In this document: in pieces, positions 33,607 through 44,932 of the stretch
How the letters are laid out: each line of letters starts with the position of its first letter
Position numbering within the stretch: the stretch's first letter is position 1
Origin: Cyprinodon diabolis
Taxonomy: Eukaryota; Chordata; Actinopteri; Cyprinodontiformes; Cyprinodontidae
DNA: 64,000 nt
Assembly: GCA_030533445.1 (NCBI GenBank)
Contig: CM060065.1
Coordinates: 2,003,710 to 2,067,709 of the forward strand
Direction: 5' to 3'
The notes under the pieces: generated by a model
What the model saw: the letters and a program-made list of their open reading frames with translations, nothing else
The model's database searches: none
What the model was told of the DNA's origin: nothing
Made by a program: the position numbers and the translations under genes

Positions 33607-34148
33607 CTGCAAACTATGAATCAAGATGATATGACTGAAAAAATTTGATTGACAGATGACCGTAGATATATGATTGGCTGAATTTAGGTGTTCAGGCTGA
33701 CAGGATTATTTTAAAAATAGAAATTTTCTAACTTTTGGGAAAATATAGTCTGATAAAGAGTACATTTATATACATGTTTAAAGGGGAACGCGTTTTTTTT
33801 ATTTTTTACATGGGGTCCTTGATTTTCCGTTATTCCATCATGTTCTACTCACCCATATGAGTTTAGTGTCATTTGGAGCCGTTCTGAAGATATTCATAGT
33901 TCGCAGCTAATATACACAACGGTTGAAATAAGAAATCAAAATAATGTCCTTTCCCATTGAGTTCCGTCCCTGCTGGAGACAGGCAGGCTGTACGCCGCGA
34001 GGCAAGGGCTCAAACATGTACGGCTGGAAGCCTTCTACACCAAACCAAGCTTCTGCCGCCCTGGCGTCCTCTTCCACAACATCTTCGTCCCCGCTTTCCT
34101 CCTCTAAATAACAAATGGATGACGGAGGAGACTCATCCACGACCTCCG
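33335..34148. repeat. Large palindrome, arms 287 and 257 bp
   Basis: 33335-33621 and 33892-34148 are near-identical inverted copies separated by 270 bases. The only large difference is a 30-bp block in the left arm (about 33490-33519) that contains a small hairpin, CAGTTCTGTTACAGAACTG. Each arm contains the same outward-starting open frame with an acidic segment (EEESGDEDVVEEDARAAEAW) and GVEGFQPYMFE. The palindrome may be the long inverted ends of a foldback-type element or an inverted duplication of one transposon exon. Confidence 0.85.
33907..34134 (-). pseudogene. Acidic transposon-protein exon, right palindrome arm
   Basis: Mirror copy of the frame at 33334-33606, without the 30-bp block. 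It reads ESPPSSICYLEEESGDEDVV and ends ILISYFNRCVY. The two copies differ by only a few substitutions, and the frame is open in both, so the duplication is fairly young or the arms have been homogenised. Confidence 0.35.
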
Positions 34149-34744
34149 TCCCTACGTCAACACTTTCTGTGCTCTGATTGGTCAGTTAGAGCTAAATATT
34201 TGCAGCCAAGTTAAGCTAGTGATGATCTACATTCTAGATTTCCTTTTTTCAAAGTGTTTCGGGCCTCAATGGCTAAAGGTATGGAAATACTGAGACTTCC
34301 TGCACAAAGACAGAAGGATGGATTTAGTTAATAAATAATCAACATCTTTGCTGAGAGCGATTTATTTCATCTTCATTCTTTATGCTCCATTTTATCTGGT
34401 AATTAGATGCATATAGAATCTGAATGGCTCCTGAGGACGTAAACACGGTAGAGCTATGGTTATAGAATAGAGGATTACGGTTGCCTTGTATTCACCCTCA
34501 CACTGATCTTCCTCTGGGTTATATCTGCTCTTGTTACATTTCATATTTGAATATTATTGGTGGTTTCTGTTATTAAACTGTGAAAGTGGTGATATTTACC
34601 CATTGAAGCCCATCATTGCAAAGCGATAAGAGGTAGAATAAGTAGAAAGGTGCTGCCTGTTTCCAGCTGTCAGAGTCAGACCTGAGCTGAGGTTTTCCAA
34701 TGTGACGTTAAGTTTTTTTCTCTCCATTGATTTGATCAATCTGT
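34149..34744. other. No recognised gene
   Basis: AT-rich sequence with no domain or repeat that I can name. Confidence 0.45.
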
Positions 34745-34945
34745 TTCATTTAAATTAAAAGTCCTGTCAGCAAGGAATAATCAATGCATCATTATCTATA
34801 CCTAAAACTAATACGTTCACTGTGATTTAATGAATTTTGCATTAATCAGATCACTGAGTCTGGGAGCGGCCATTTTTGCCCAAATATACTAACCCCTCCC
34901 TACTGCCATCTTCCAGCAGTGACGTCACGGTGCGGTAAGCCTGAA
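34745..34945 (-). repeat. Dispersed repeat, copy 3 of 3, with GTGACGTCACGGTGCGG end
   Basis: It shares with 13600-13800 (inverted) 'tctgggagcggccatttttg', 'actaacccctccc' and the actaatacgttcac block. It ends in GTGACGTCACGGTGCGG, which also occurs at 13250-13266. It is a short deletion derivative of the element that carries the THAP-like frame. Confidence 0.55.
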
Positions 34946-36890
34946 TATGAATATTCTGAATATGAGCGACTTCTCCTTTAAATCCTTACTGTGTGTTTTG
35001 TGATGACGCTCTTCATAAAATATCCTCATTTTTTGAATGACGCTGACTCTTCCTCGGAGTCTGGTTTAGCTCCCAGTAGTTGGTGCCGTGCTGACCTAGT
35101 TCAGTTTGCTGTAAATTTGCACCGGCCACCTGCCCCTCCCTCCCTCTCTGGCTCAGTCTGTAGGTTTCACTGCAGCTCAAGTCTGCTGTATGTTGTCCTA
35201 GTTGTGCCTCATCACGTTCCAGCTATCTTTACCCTGCCTTATACTTTTAGAAAAGGTAATCATGGAGGAAATATTTACAGACAGCTGTTGAACTCTATTA
35301 AATTCTGCATATTTTTCTTTATATTTTATATTATAACTAAAGGTGGCAGAATGTAATGAGCCGTGCCAGAAAGAAGCGGCTGTTTTAACCATGAGGTGCT
35401 TAATTTGCACACCTTTGTGTGATTTAAAGTCTTAGATAGTAGACAGTGAGTTAGTATAATCCATTATTTCTGTTTTTTGTGTTATGTTTGGGACAACATT
35501 CCATCATAATGGTGTTAGCAGCAGCAGCAGCAGCTCTGGTTAAGGACTCTCCGTTTTCTCTTATGATGATAAATTAGTGCAGAAGCCGGACATGCAGCAT
35601 GCACACGCTAGCTATTCAGATGCAAATAGTTCAAACAAATCTTATGCAAACTGTTTTTTGTAGTGGCTTAAGGCCAGAACCTGCAAACCAGCCTAGATAT
35701 GCAGAGAGATCCAACCTCTGCAGACTAACTGTGGGATACATGTTAAGCTTTCAAAACAACTGCTTAAGTTACTTTGTGCGTCTCCTGAAGCTCCTCCCAT
35801 TACGGCAAAGTAATGGATCTGTTCCCCTGAATCTATCATAGAAATGTATGCAGTGTTACAGCTGGGATTGCTGCTCTGCAATCTCCTTGCTTTGCATGAC
35901 GTGCTGCTTGTTTACAGTAGAAGACCTTTCTGCTCTCCACTGACCGGGCTGTTCATCCCACCTGCTCATTTGCTTATCCAGCTGCACGTTCCAGCTGCAT
36001 GAGCTTCGAAATCTGCTGCCTGCAAATGATGAAGCAGCGTTTAGCAGAAAAAGCCACTGGTTCAAAATGTGGAAACTGTAAGACAGAAGTGACCTTTCAG
36101 GGTGTTAGCAGTCCCATCAAACATCATTAATTGGCAATAGTTTTCCCATCATACATCCAGACATTTTACTTTCTCATGCTGTAAAAAGTTTTTTTTTTTT
36201 TTTTTTTTTTTTTACAGATTTACAGTTTATTTCTTTGCAAGTAAAGAGAGCAGGATATAAACTTTAACTGCTGTAGATTAGATAAATAAAAGAGAACCTT
36301 TTTTATTTTAAAAGATACATCAATAAAAGGAATGCAGATTTAAGGGTTTTTTAAAATCATTGGGGTTTCAGCAGCACAAACACCGACTGGTGATTGGATT
36401 CGCTCCAGAGAAAAATTAAAGCATGGAGGTCATGAGAAAACAGTTTGCTGCTATTATTTAGTCTTCAAATAATTTATCCATAAAAAACCTTATTTATAAT
36501 AGAAATGACGAAAATCTGGCCTGATCCTGCAGCAGAGATCTCACAGAAAATTACAGAAAAGTTGAACAATTAAATATGGAGTTAAACGTGCAAAGCTTCC
36601 TCTTAGGTCCAATTAAACTTTAGCATTATTAAAACTAGTCAAATTAAGAAAAGAAGACACGTTGATTTATCAGACTTTGACATTAGGATCCTCCATCCAC
36701 GACTCTCAGGTCTCTGAGAACCGCCGTCATCTGAATGTCCTGCCTGCTGATAAATCTACATGTTTTAATGACTGAGCTAAAAGAAAAAAAAGTATTTACA
36801 GTTTTTATTTGTCCTCACAAGTTTACATTTTCTGTGAATAAATTGCTGAGTAAATGTTTGTAAAATGTCTGAATTTCTCTTTTAAACGTA
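34946..36890. other. No recognised gene; probably single-copy
   Basis: It contains a five-unit CAG run at about 35518-35533 and a 25-base poly(T) at 36189-36213. Short reading frames have no family signature. No transposon ends were seen. Confidence 0.45.
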
Positions 36891-37245
36891 AGTATTAGGG
36901 CCAAGCTAGGGATTTTTCTTTTAGGGATTTTTTTTTTTATAAATACGAGAATAAAGTCGTAAAATTAGGAGAATGAAGACATGATATCACAACCTGTTTT
37001 TAGAAAGCTTCCAGCTCAGTCGTTTGCACAATTTTTACTGTTTTAATACTGATAATTTAATGCTAAAAAGCATCATATTTCCTTATCTGTGAAACCGATG
37101 CCAAAGTATAACTTCAAAAGACGCTCAACATTTATCATTTTATGGAAGACAGCGCTTCTTGTAAGAGCTTTCATAAAACTCAACTTTACTGTAACATGAC
37201 TTATTAAAAAAATAAATAAAAAATCTCTAGCCTGGCCCTAATACT
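36891..37245. mobile_element. MITE with AGTATTAGGGCCA ends
   Basis: The left end AGTATTAGGGCCAAGCTAGG and the right end in reverse AGTATTAGGGCCAGGCTAGA match at 18 of 20 positions. The 355-bp interior is AT-rich and non-coding. It is the uninterrupted relative of 13079-13875. The target duplication is unclear because the ends themselves are TA-rich. Confidence 0.75.
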
Positions 37246-37591
37246 CTGTTTAAGTTTTCCACATCTGTGAACATCTGTAAAATGCTTATGTCATAGCCCT
37301 CTGTGTGGCATTGCCTGGAGACCTCCATTCAGGGAAAGTGACGACAGCTTATTCTTAAACCTAAGTGGTCTTCTAACTATTTTGGTAACTTTTGATTTGG
37401 TGAAGTTGTCCTGTAGTTTTATACAGGTCTTTAAATGTACTTATGTGCTGTGCACATCCTAAAGTCCATTTTGTGGTTTCACTGAAAAAATAAACTGTTT
37501 CCTCTTTAGAGTTTGTGTCTTTGTTTCTATAATTTGATCACAATGTTTAGCTGACGATGCAAATATTGACTAACATGTTAGAAAATGAAGG

Positions 37592-37760
37592 GGTGGTGGT
37601 GCAGCGGTTATGGAGGAGGGAGTTTGCGTTCTGGAGATCCTCCGTTGGAACAACTGCCGTCCATTTTGGGTCCATGAGCAGCACGCTGGTCCCAGGAGGC
37701 GGCCCAGCTGCTCACTGGTACCACAAAGTAAAGGTCATTATTTCAGACTTATGGAGTCAA
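37592..37760 (+). mobile_element. Possible tRNA-derived SINE fragment
   Basis: 'gggtggtggtgcagcggttatgg' resembles a polymerase III A box. About 40 bases on, 'ctccgttggaacaactgccg' stands where a B box would be expected, in diverged form. No intact A and B pair and no tail repeat are visible, so this is tentative. Confidence 0.35.
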
Positions 37761-38409
37761 GCGTGGCTTCATTAGGTGTCAAATGTACTGTAAACTGCAT
37801 GTAATATTCTTGGTCACGTTTTTGGAATTTTAACTTCTGAGACAACAAAGAAGTATAAGGAAAATAAAAGTGAACTTCATGAGTATTGATGCTCCTTTTC
37901 CCTGGGATGTTCTCTAAATTAATCAAGGAATAATGTTTTTTGGGCGCCGATTGTAAAGTTAAGCTGTCAAAAAGTAGGAGCAAAAATTATGGTTATTTAA
38001 CGAGTTTTAAGAGTAAAATGAGGGGGTTATTTTTACATAGCCTTTTTTTTCATTCATTCATTTATAAAAATCTGAATTCCAAACTAAATATTTAGATTTT
38101 CAATAAAAAAATTGTTAGCAAGCTTTAAATTATTTGGCAGGTTTCAAAATGTTTATTATTTTAACTAAATATTTTCCAAACTTATTTTCTAGTTTGTTAA
38201 ATAAATATGTAACTCCAAACTAAATATGTTTTTAAAAATCTAAATATTTAGCTAGCTAAGTATTTAGCTTGCACCAAATATTTAGCAAGCAGTGAGCTAA
38301 CTAAATAAATAACTAGTTTGTTAAATAAATTGTTATTGTAAAAAAGGAATAGTGACTTTCAAATATCTTGCACAGGAAGTTGGAATGTTCCTCCGTTTTG
38401 TAGAGTAAA
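37761..38409. other. No recognised gene; TAAATATTTAG-rich
   Basis: A loosely repetitive AT-rich stretch at 38090-38340 uses 'taaatattta' and 'aaactaaata' many times. No coding region. Confidence 0.45.
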
Positions 38410-38645
38410 CTATGCTAATGGTCTCAGAAGGTCTAAAAGTTGGACTATTTGCATCGCATTTACTCCCATCCTGCAAGCACTTGTGTTTCTACAGTAGCAG
38501 CCATTTTGAATGGCTGCTACTGTCCCAGTCAAATGCCAGCCGAAAAGTAGCCCCCCCTCCCCTGCGACTCGCAGCAAGATCCTCTCCAACTTCCAGCCAC
38601 TGGCCTTGTCCTTGGTGTGCATTTTGTTTACTCTGACTCCATGCA
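38410..38645. repeat. Dispersed repeat with perfect 15-bp hairpin
   Basis: 38491-38505 and 38509-38523 are exact inverted copies (ACAGTAGCAGCCATT) with a three-base loop. Half of this hairpin and the flanking words also occur at 18200-18345. Non-coding. Confidence 0.7.
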
Positions 38646-38774
38646 TTCACTGAAATACAGGGTCAGACCAGGGCGTTGTTTGAATTTATGGCTGCATCTT
38701 TCAAGGATCCGGTCTACCTAGACTGGATCCTTCCAAGTTTGTAAAATAAGGAGACCGAAAGAGTTTTGGCTGTA

Positions 38775-39995
38775 CACTCACCGGCCACTTTATTAGGTAC
38801 CCCATGCTAATAACGGGTTGGACCCCCCTTTGCCTTCAGAACTGCCTCAATTCTTGGTGGCATAGTTTCAACAAGGTGCAGGAAGCATTCCTCAGGGAGT
38901 TTGGTCCATATTGACATGATGGCATCACACAGTTGCCGCAGATTTGTCGGCTGCACATCCATGATGCGAATCTCCTGTTCCACCACATCCCAAAGATGCT
39001 CTATTGGATTGAGATCTGGTGACTGTGGAGGCCATTTGAGTACAGTGAACTCATTGTCATGTTCAAGAAACCAGTCTGAGATGATTCCAGCTTTATGTCA
39101 TGGCGCATTATCCTGCTGAAAGTAGCCATCAGAAGTTGGGTACATTGTGGTCATAAAGGGATGGACATGGTCAGCAACAATACTCAGGTAGTCTGTGGCG
39201 TTGCAACGATGCTCAATTGGTACCAAGGGGCCCAAAGAGTGCCAAGAAAATATTCCCCACACCATGACACCACCACCACCAGCCTGAACCGTTGATACAA
39301 GGCAGGATGGATCCATGCTTTCATGTTGTAGACGCCAAATTCTGACCCTACCATCCGAATGTCGCAGCAGAAATCGAGACTCAACAGACCAGGCAACGTT
39401 TTTCCAATCTTCTATTGTCCAATTTCGATGAGCTTGTGCAAATTGTAGCCTCGGTTTCCTGAACTTAGCTGAAAGGAGTGGCACCCGGTGTGGTCTTCTG
39501 CTGCTGTAGCCCATCTGCCTCAAAGTTCCACGTACTGTGCGTTCAGAGATGCTCTTCTGCCCACCTTGGTTGTAACGGGTGGTTATTTGAGTCACTGTTG
39601 CCCTTCTATCAGCTCCAACCAGTCTGGCCATTCTCCTCTGACCTCTGGCATCAACAAGGCATTTCCGCCCACAGAACTGCCGCTCACTGGATGTTTTTTC
39701 TTTTTCGGACCATTCTCTGTAAACCCTAGAGATGGTTGTGCGTGAAAATCCCAGTAGATCAGCAGTTTCTGAAATACTCAGACCAGCCCTTCTGGCACCA
39801 ACAATCATGCCACGTTCAAAGTCACTCAAATCACCTTTCTTCCCCATACTGATGCTCGCTTTGAACTGCAGGAGATTGTCTTGACCATGTCTACATGCCT
39901 AAATGCACTGAGTTGCCGCCATGTGATTGGCTGCTTAGAAATTAAGTGTTAACGAGCAGTTGGACAAGTGTACCTAATAAAGTGGCCGGTGAGTG
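38775..39995 (-). mobile_element. Tc1-like transposon, second family, inactivated
   Basis: The 1221-bp element has perfect 26-bp terminal inverted repeats starting CACTCACCGGCCAC. It is flanked by TA on each side (38773-38774 and 39996-39997). It carries a single transposase gene on the minus strand, knocked out by substitutions only. The terminal repeats differ completely from those at 10343, so the two Tc1-type elements are different families. Confidence 0.93.
38807..39847 (-). pseudogene. Tc1-like transposase, one stop and one lost catalytic residue
   Basis: The reading frame is 347 codons from ATG at 39847 to TAG at 38807, in one frame with no indel. Codon 250 (39098-39100) is TGA where relatives have a cysteine codon, just after QQDNAP. 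The first catalytic aspartate is also gone: the WSDES motif reads WSVES with GTT at 39383-39385 (residue 155). The second D (QQDNAP) and the final E ([12 protein letters not shown], after the stop) are still encoded. The N-terminal helix-turn-helix region (LSDFERGMIVGARRAGLS onward) looks whole. The truncated 249-residue product would keep DNA binding but not catalysis. Confidence 0.9.
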
Positions 39996-39997
39996 TA

Positions 39998-40679
39998 GAT
40001 TCAAACATGTCCAGCCTTTGGCGGCTTTCACCGTCGTGCACTCTTTCACTTAGCAACTGTGATAGTTGATACTCAAAGTAGGAAAAGAATGAATACTGAA
40101 AAAACAGTTTTAAAAAAACTGTTTCTTTTAATGTTTTTCTTTTTTATTGTGATGTGAACAAAGACTACACTCAGAAGAATCCAGAGTGGAATAAAGGTTC
40201 CAACCAGCGGGAGCAGGATCAAATCAAATCAAATGTAATGATACAAACCTTAGTCAGTTAAATAACCTGCTGCTGTCATTCTGCACATCTCTGATGTTGC
40301 TGCTATTTTCAAATATCCATTACTGAAAAAATGTCCATAGCTGCATATTGGTTATTAATTCTCCAGGTGAACAGTTTGATATTGGTAAAACATTTGACAG
40401 TATTTTAATGTTTATATTTTAACTCTTCACTAGTGTTATTCTTATACATTTTTCTACGGTCCACAATTGTGTGACCATTTTTTCAATTATCTTTTTGCTG
40501 CTGTAAATTTCCCCATTATGGGACAATAAAGGATTTTCTATTCTTTTCTATTAAATTGGTAGAAAGATATAAGTAAATTTAAAAAAAATTAATGTATAAA
40601 AATATATCTCATATTCAACAACAAAAAAGTTCTTAGTTAAGCATATTGTGCAAAACAGCAATAAAATTCCTATCAGATT
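39998..40679. other. No recognised gene; LINE/SINE-type tail near 40560
   Basis: At about 40495-40555 the text 'ccccattatgggacaataaagg' followed by TTCTA repeats is a common fish retrotransposon 3' tail, in plus orientation. No body of that element is recognisable upstream. Confidence 0.45.
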
Positions 40680-41020
40680 TATAGTCCCCCCCCACCCTGC
40701 AGATATATTAGAATCTGTCCTTAAATTAAACCCATTTACACAGTAACAGATAAAAACCTTTAGATAAACCAAACATTACCGCCACATATCTGACTCTATA
40801 ACCATTAAAACAACTATTTTCATTCATTTCAGACCGAACTATTCACTGACTGGAATATATTAAACTGAACTTCCAATATCAACCACTGTTCGGTGCCAAG
40901 TACCTTTTACCTCTGAGCTTGCTTGGTCTCGCAATGAATCCTGGGAAAACCAAGGATAGTTAGGATACATCGGACCCGTCCTTCAAATCGGGCAAAAAGA
41001 AGGACGCATTTTTAAGGCCG
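40680..41020. repeat. Dispersed repeat shared with 23866-24183
   Basis: Same word order as the other copy: 'tattagaatctgtccttaaat', 'ttaaactgaacttccaatat', 'cccgtccttcaaatcgggc'. Here it continues into 'aaggacgcatttttaagg', which looks like a DNA-transposon end. Confidence 0.55.
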
Positions 41021-41101
41021 CATAACGAGGACTCTTGGAATTCGACCAGACCTCGGAGCTGCGCTACGACGTAATTGTACTTCACATCTGGGGACCAAAC
41101 C

Positions 41102-41186
41102 GACCCGGTGACGGTAGCCGTGGCCCCGTACTTGTCCCCGCCTGCCTTACTGGGCAGCACAGGGCCGTGGCTACCGTCACCGGGTC
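41102..41186. repeat. GC-rich hairpin, 25-bp arms
   Basis: 41102-41126 and 41162-41186 are inverted copies with two mismatches. The arm begins GACCCGGTGACGGTAGCC. The loop is 35 bases. The surrounding sequence is much more GC-rich than its neighbours, suggesting the end of an unidentified mobile element. Confidence 0.75.
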
Positions 41187-41478
41187 GCGTTCGGTCGCTC
41201 CGTCCCTCAGTGGCTGTTGGAAGGGATTCATTTTTAATATATATTTTTTTGTTATATCGCCATGTTCTAATACTGACTGTTACAAAACTTACTTTTGTTT
41301 TAAAGAGATTTTTAAACACTTTGGTATTAAACGTGTAGAAAGAATTGATGGTTTGTTTACTTGACCATGTGATTTTACTTATTTTAAAATGTTTTATATT
41401 TGAGCTGCTACAGCATTATTAATGTAAAATACTTAAGTGTAGTAAAAGAATTTCTAATATCCTCAAGTGGAAATGCAC

Positions 41479-42412
41479 TGTCAGGATAAGTGGATACTTA
41501 TTGAAAACCCATATGCAGAGCTGAAGAGGCAGAGATGATTTCTTGCAAAAATTTGATGAGATAAAAATACAGAAGCCAGAATCCAGAACAGATCGACAAG
41601 AAGCTCAGGAAACACGAACTAGGAGACACCTGGGGTGAAATAAGCCAAAGGAATGAGGTAATGAATGAATGACGAGCAACCACTAACTGCGGAGGAGGAG
41701 TATACCTGCCAAACAGAACAAAGAATGGACTAATTAACTGATTGGGAGCAGGTGTGGACAGAAGGATCTAGAATAGAGGTCTTCAACGACCCTTCACCGA
41801 CCCCTAGGGGGTCCACAGAGGTACTGCATGAGGGTCGCAAATGTTTTGGTTGATTAGATTTTTTTAAATTCCCCCTGCAATTTTTTTCCACTAATTAAAA
41901 TGTCTTTAAATCCACATTAACATGAATTCAACAGACTGTAGTAAACTGATCAATGGAGGCAGAAGATGTCTTTCAGTCATCAATGCTCACATATAGAGAC
42001 ACACAGGAGCTCTTTCAAGCTGGGCACCGTTTCATTCACAACACCTGTCCCATCAACCAGGAATCAGAAACACTTTAGTAATCCCAGGTAGGGATTACTT
42101 TAGTTACATTACTCCATCTGTAATAGAGTGACTATAGGACCAGTTTGATATCACTATAATTAGGGGGTCTCCGCTCCATTTCACCATCAGTTTGGCCTGG
42201 AAAATGTTGAAGACCATTGATCTAGAAAGTAGCTGAGGAAAAGGAGACTGGCACAAGGGAGAGAGCAAAGAAGAACTCAAATACAACCTGAAAACAACTA
42301 GAATGACACAAATGGAAATCAAACCAATTACCTGGAAAACAAAGTGTAACTAAAAAGTCAGAAAGAAAAACTTAAACAGAACCAAAAATACACAAAGGGC
42401 AGAATCATGACA
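41479..42412 (-). repeat. LTR-like repeat family C with nested hAT
   Basis: It runs TGTCAGGATAAG to AATCATGACA. After removing the nested 446-bp insert and one 8-bp duplicate it is about 480 bp. The right-hand 60 bases ('accaaaaata..aaagggcagaatcatgaca') recur at 55710-55750. In minus orientation it starts TGTCATGATTCTGCCC. Probably a solo LTR of a retrotransposon. No coding capacity. Confidence 0.55.
41774..42219. mobile_element. Non-autonomous hAT, 446 bp, perfect 8-bp duplication
   Basis: ATCTAGAA stands immediately before (41766-41773) and after (42220-42227) the element. The ends are TAGAGGTCTTCAAC and, in reverse, CAATGGTCTTCAAC, matching over GGTCTTCAAC. These are the hallmarks of a hAT insertion. 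No transposase is encoded. It inserted into the family C LTR-like repeat and is therefore younger than it. Confidence 0.85.
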
Positions 42413-42749
42413 GCATTTTTATTTGACCTTATCTATGACAACATATTTTATACATACATGTGCCAAATTAACACACTTTGATAGATGTTTGTGATTATTT
42501 GACACAGTAATTGTGTTAAAATGATAAACATATTGTGTGATAAATGTGTTGCCCCTGAGCTGATTTGGCATGTGTTCAAATTGAACTCATTATGTTGTGT
42601 TTTTTATACATCTGTCTTAAGAGTGCAGAAACTCTTTTTTCTTTCGGCATCAGAGCGCTAACAAGCTGTGACCATCCACCCAGAGACCGGGATCTCTACA
42701 GGTGAACGCGATCCAAAGTTATGCTTTTTCTGTGGGAACATGCCGTAGA
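42413..42749. other. No recognised gene
   Basis: AT-rich sequence; nothing can be supported here. Confidence 0.45.
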
Positions 42750-43270
42750 CAAGGGGTCAGCAACCTGCAGCTCTGGAGCAGCATGCGGCTCTGTAGCGCC
42801 CCCCTTGCGGCTCCCTCGAGAGTTTTCAAAAATGTATGAAAATCGTTTTTTGTTGTTGTTTGTTGATTTTAATATGGTGTGCAGAAGGTCCAATAGATTG
42901 AATATGTTTTCCAATGCTGTAAACATTTTTATAATAAATACATTTAAACAGTAATGTAAGCATTTCTTTAAATGAAAATCAGTGCCATAGCCATAGAGAT
43001 CAGTGGTCATAGCCTGCAGCAGGTTTCAGCGCGGCGCGGTGCCAGGCAGGTGGCTGCTGTAAGCAAAGCAGTGGGTGTGTCTCAGGTCATGGATCCCAAA
43101 GGGAAAAAAAAGGAAGATAGTTGATGAGAACAGAGGATTCAAAGCTTTCCTTACCAATGAGGAAGGATTGCCTGCATATTTGCTTTGCAATGAGAAGTTA
43201 TGAAATAATAAAAAGAGTCATTAGCAAAGGCATTTCCAGGGAAGGCTAAATCTGCAGCCCCCCACCAAGA
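42750..43270 (+). mobile_element. hAT-Charlie-like remnant with BED-finger fragment
   Basis: The left end 'aaggggtcagcaacctgcagctc' with 'gcggctctgtagcg' is typical of Charlie-type ends. Starting at about 43090, MDPKGKK is followed after a shift by DENRGFKAFLTNEEGLPAYL and LCNEKL, then NNKKS. In hAT transposases this is the zinc-binding start, where E-N-R-x-F precedes G-L-P-x-C-L-x-C-N-E-K-L. The first zinc cysteine is replaced by tyrosine (LPAYLLCNEKL), and there are stops and frameshifts. The catalytic region is absent. Confidence 0.6.
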
Positions 43271-43482
43271 TGGGAGGGAGAGAAAAACGGTGATTGCAGA
43301 ACTTCTGGGTTGCATCTCCAAACTCCACTACTGCTGCTAGTTTGATTGCAAGCATAGAAAACTGTTCACAGATTGAACAGGTAGCACTCTGATGCAGGGA
43401 TGGGAATTTTCTTCCATTTCTTCCTCAAATCCTCAAAATAAAAATAAGACCAAGGAACGCTGGTGACAGAGGATGTAGGATA

Positions 43483-43760
43483 TTGTCGTGGAAAAATCCC
43501 TTCAACGACTTAAAATTGGAGCTAAGTTTTGTAAAAATTCTAACTCCAGGTCCAATGTGATTTATTGCAAAATACAAAGAATCACACACGAGTTGACTGC
43601 CGGCAGGCAACTGAACAAATGATGAAAAATGGCCCTCTTTTATACACTTCTTGGGGCTTGTGGACTCCTCCCACAAGCCCCCTCCTTTTTTCATTATTCT
43701 AGGTACTTTTTCTTCGGGCAAAACTAATTATTTTTATCTTACCGGTGGAAAACCCCTTTC
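43483..43760 (-). repeat. Probable solo LTR remnant, minus orientation
   Basis: In reverse, a TATAAAAGAGGGCC box (43634-43645) is followed about 75 bases later by GCAATAAATC (43558-43567), a polyadenylation signal, and the block ends in CACGACA at 43483. TATA box, then AATAAA, then a CA end is LTR architecture. No flanking primer-binding site or viral gene is recognisable, and the upstream boundary is not placed. It may be retroviral or Gypsy-like. Confidence 0.4.
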
Positions 43761-44932
43761 AAAGCATATTTTTTATATATTTAATCAACAGTCTTTGTTA
43801 CAGGTTATGGTGACATTTCTTTGCAAATCATGATGACATATATTGTCATTAAATCAAAAACACATCATTTTCTTAATTATTAATCTTTCAAAACAAAGCT
43901 TTTCCAATGTAACTTATGATTAAGCATTTCTTTGAGAACATCTGGTTTAAGCTGATTAAGCATTTCTTTGATGACATCTGGTGCACTTAAATCAGAAACA
44001 TATGGCAATTTCAATCCATAATATGTCAAAACTAAGTCTTTCTTCCAATGTGATCTAAGATCATTACATTACTTCAAACCAGGTCAGCATAATCCTGGTG
44101 TTCCATGTCCCAGTAAAACATCACCCTTTCTGTGACCAATACTGCACAGTGTGTTTTGAAGATGACAACTCAATTCATCACAGTTGGTTTAGCTGAGCTC
44201 AGCTGAGCTGTGCAACCTTGATATGACAAATAATTCATTTTTAATGAGTGTGCCTCTTTCACTAAAAAGGCCCATCTGCAGTATTCCCAATCTTGGATTC
44301 AACCCAATACCTGCTTTTGACTGGATCCCAAACTTCAAAAGGCCAGGTGCAGAATCATACATCTCTATTTCTCCCTTTGGCCTCCATAAATGTATTTATG
44401 AAAACAACTCTTTAAACATTTATAAACATTTAATTCTGTTTTATTCTAATTATTGGTGCAGATTAATACACTACAATATCAGGGTTGGGGAGCTCTGCTC
44501 TGGTGGATGTCAGTTCCTGCTTGGTTCCTCATCACCAGGGCCAGACTGGGAGATTCTTTCAGGCCAGGATTCAGTAATGTAACCAGGCCACCTTGGTCAC
44601 ATGACTGACTGACTGACTGACTGACTGACTGACTGACTGATTTCTTGGGTAGTAAAATAAAATAGGGCTGGGATCTGTTTTGCTTTCTGAGGACCCAACT
44701 GAAAAATGAAACAAGCTTTTATGAACCAAAAGGTAAGTTTTTCTTATCTTTGAGTTCACCTTCAGCTGTGACCGCCATCGAAACCAAGCAGAGGAACCGT
44801 CTGTTTAAATGTGATTAATTAGAGGAGCTTCAGTTTTATAAATACAGCTTCATAATAGAATTTTATTCCAAATTTATTTTCATTCCTTACTAGCTTCCAG
44901 TTATCATATGTTGTTTTTTTATTTGAGGTGGT
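43761..44932. other. No recognised gene; (TGAC)n at 44602-44640
   Basis: The only clear structure is about ten units of TGAC. Two near copies of 'gattaagcatttctttga' at about 43919 and 43956 form a short direct repeat. No coding region is supported. Confidence 0.5.

Noticed and set aside
33331..34140. A host gene encoded by the acidic frame in the palindrome
   Set aside because: It lacks an ATG, is duplicated in both arms, and resembles transposon-associated proteins.
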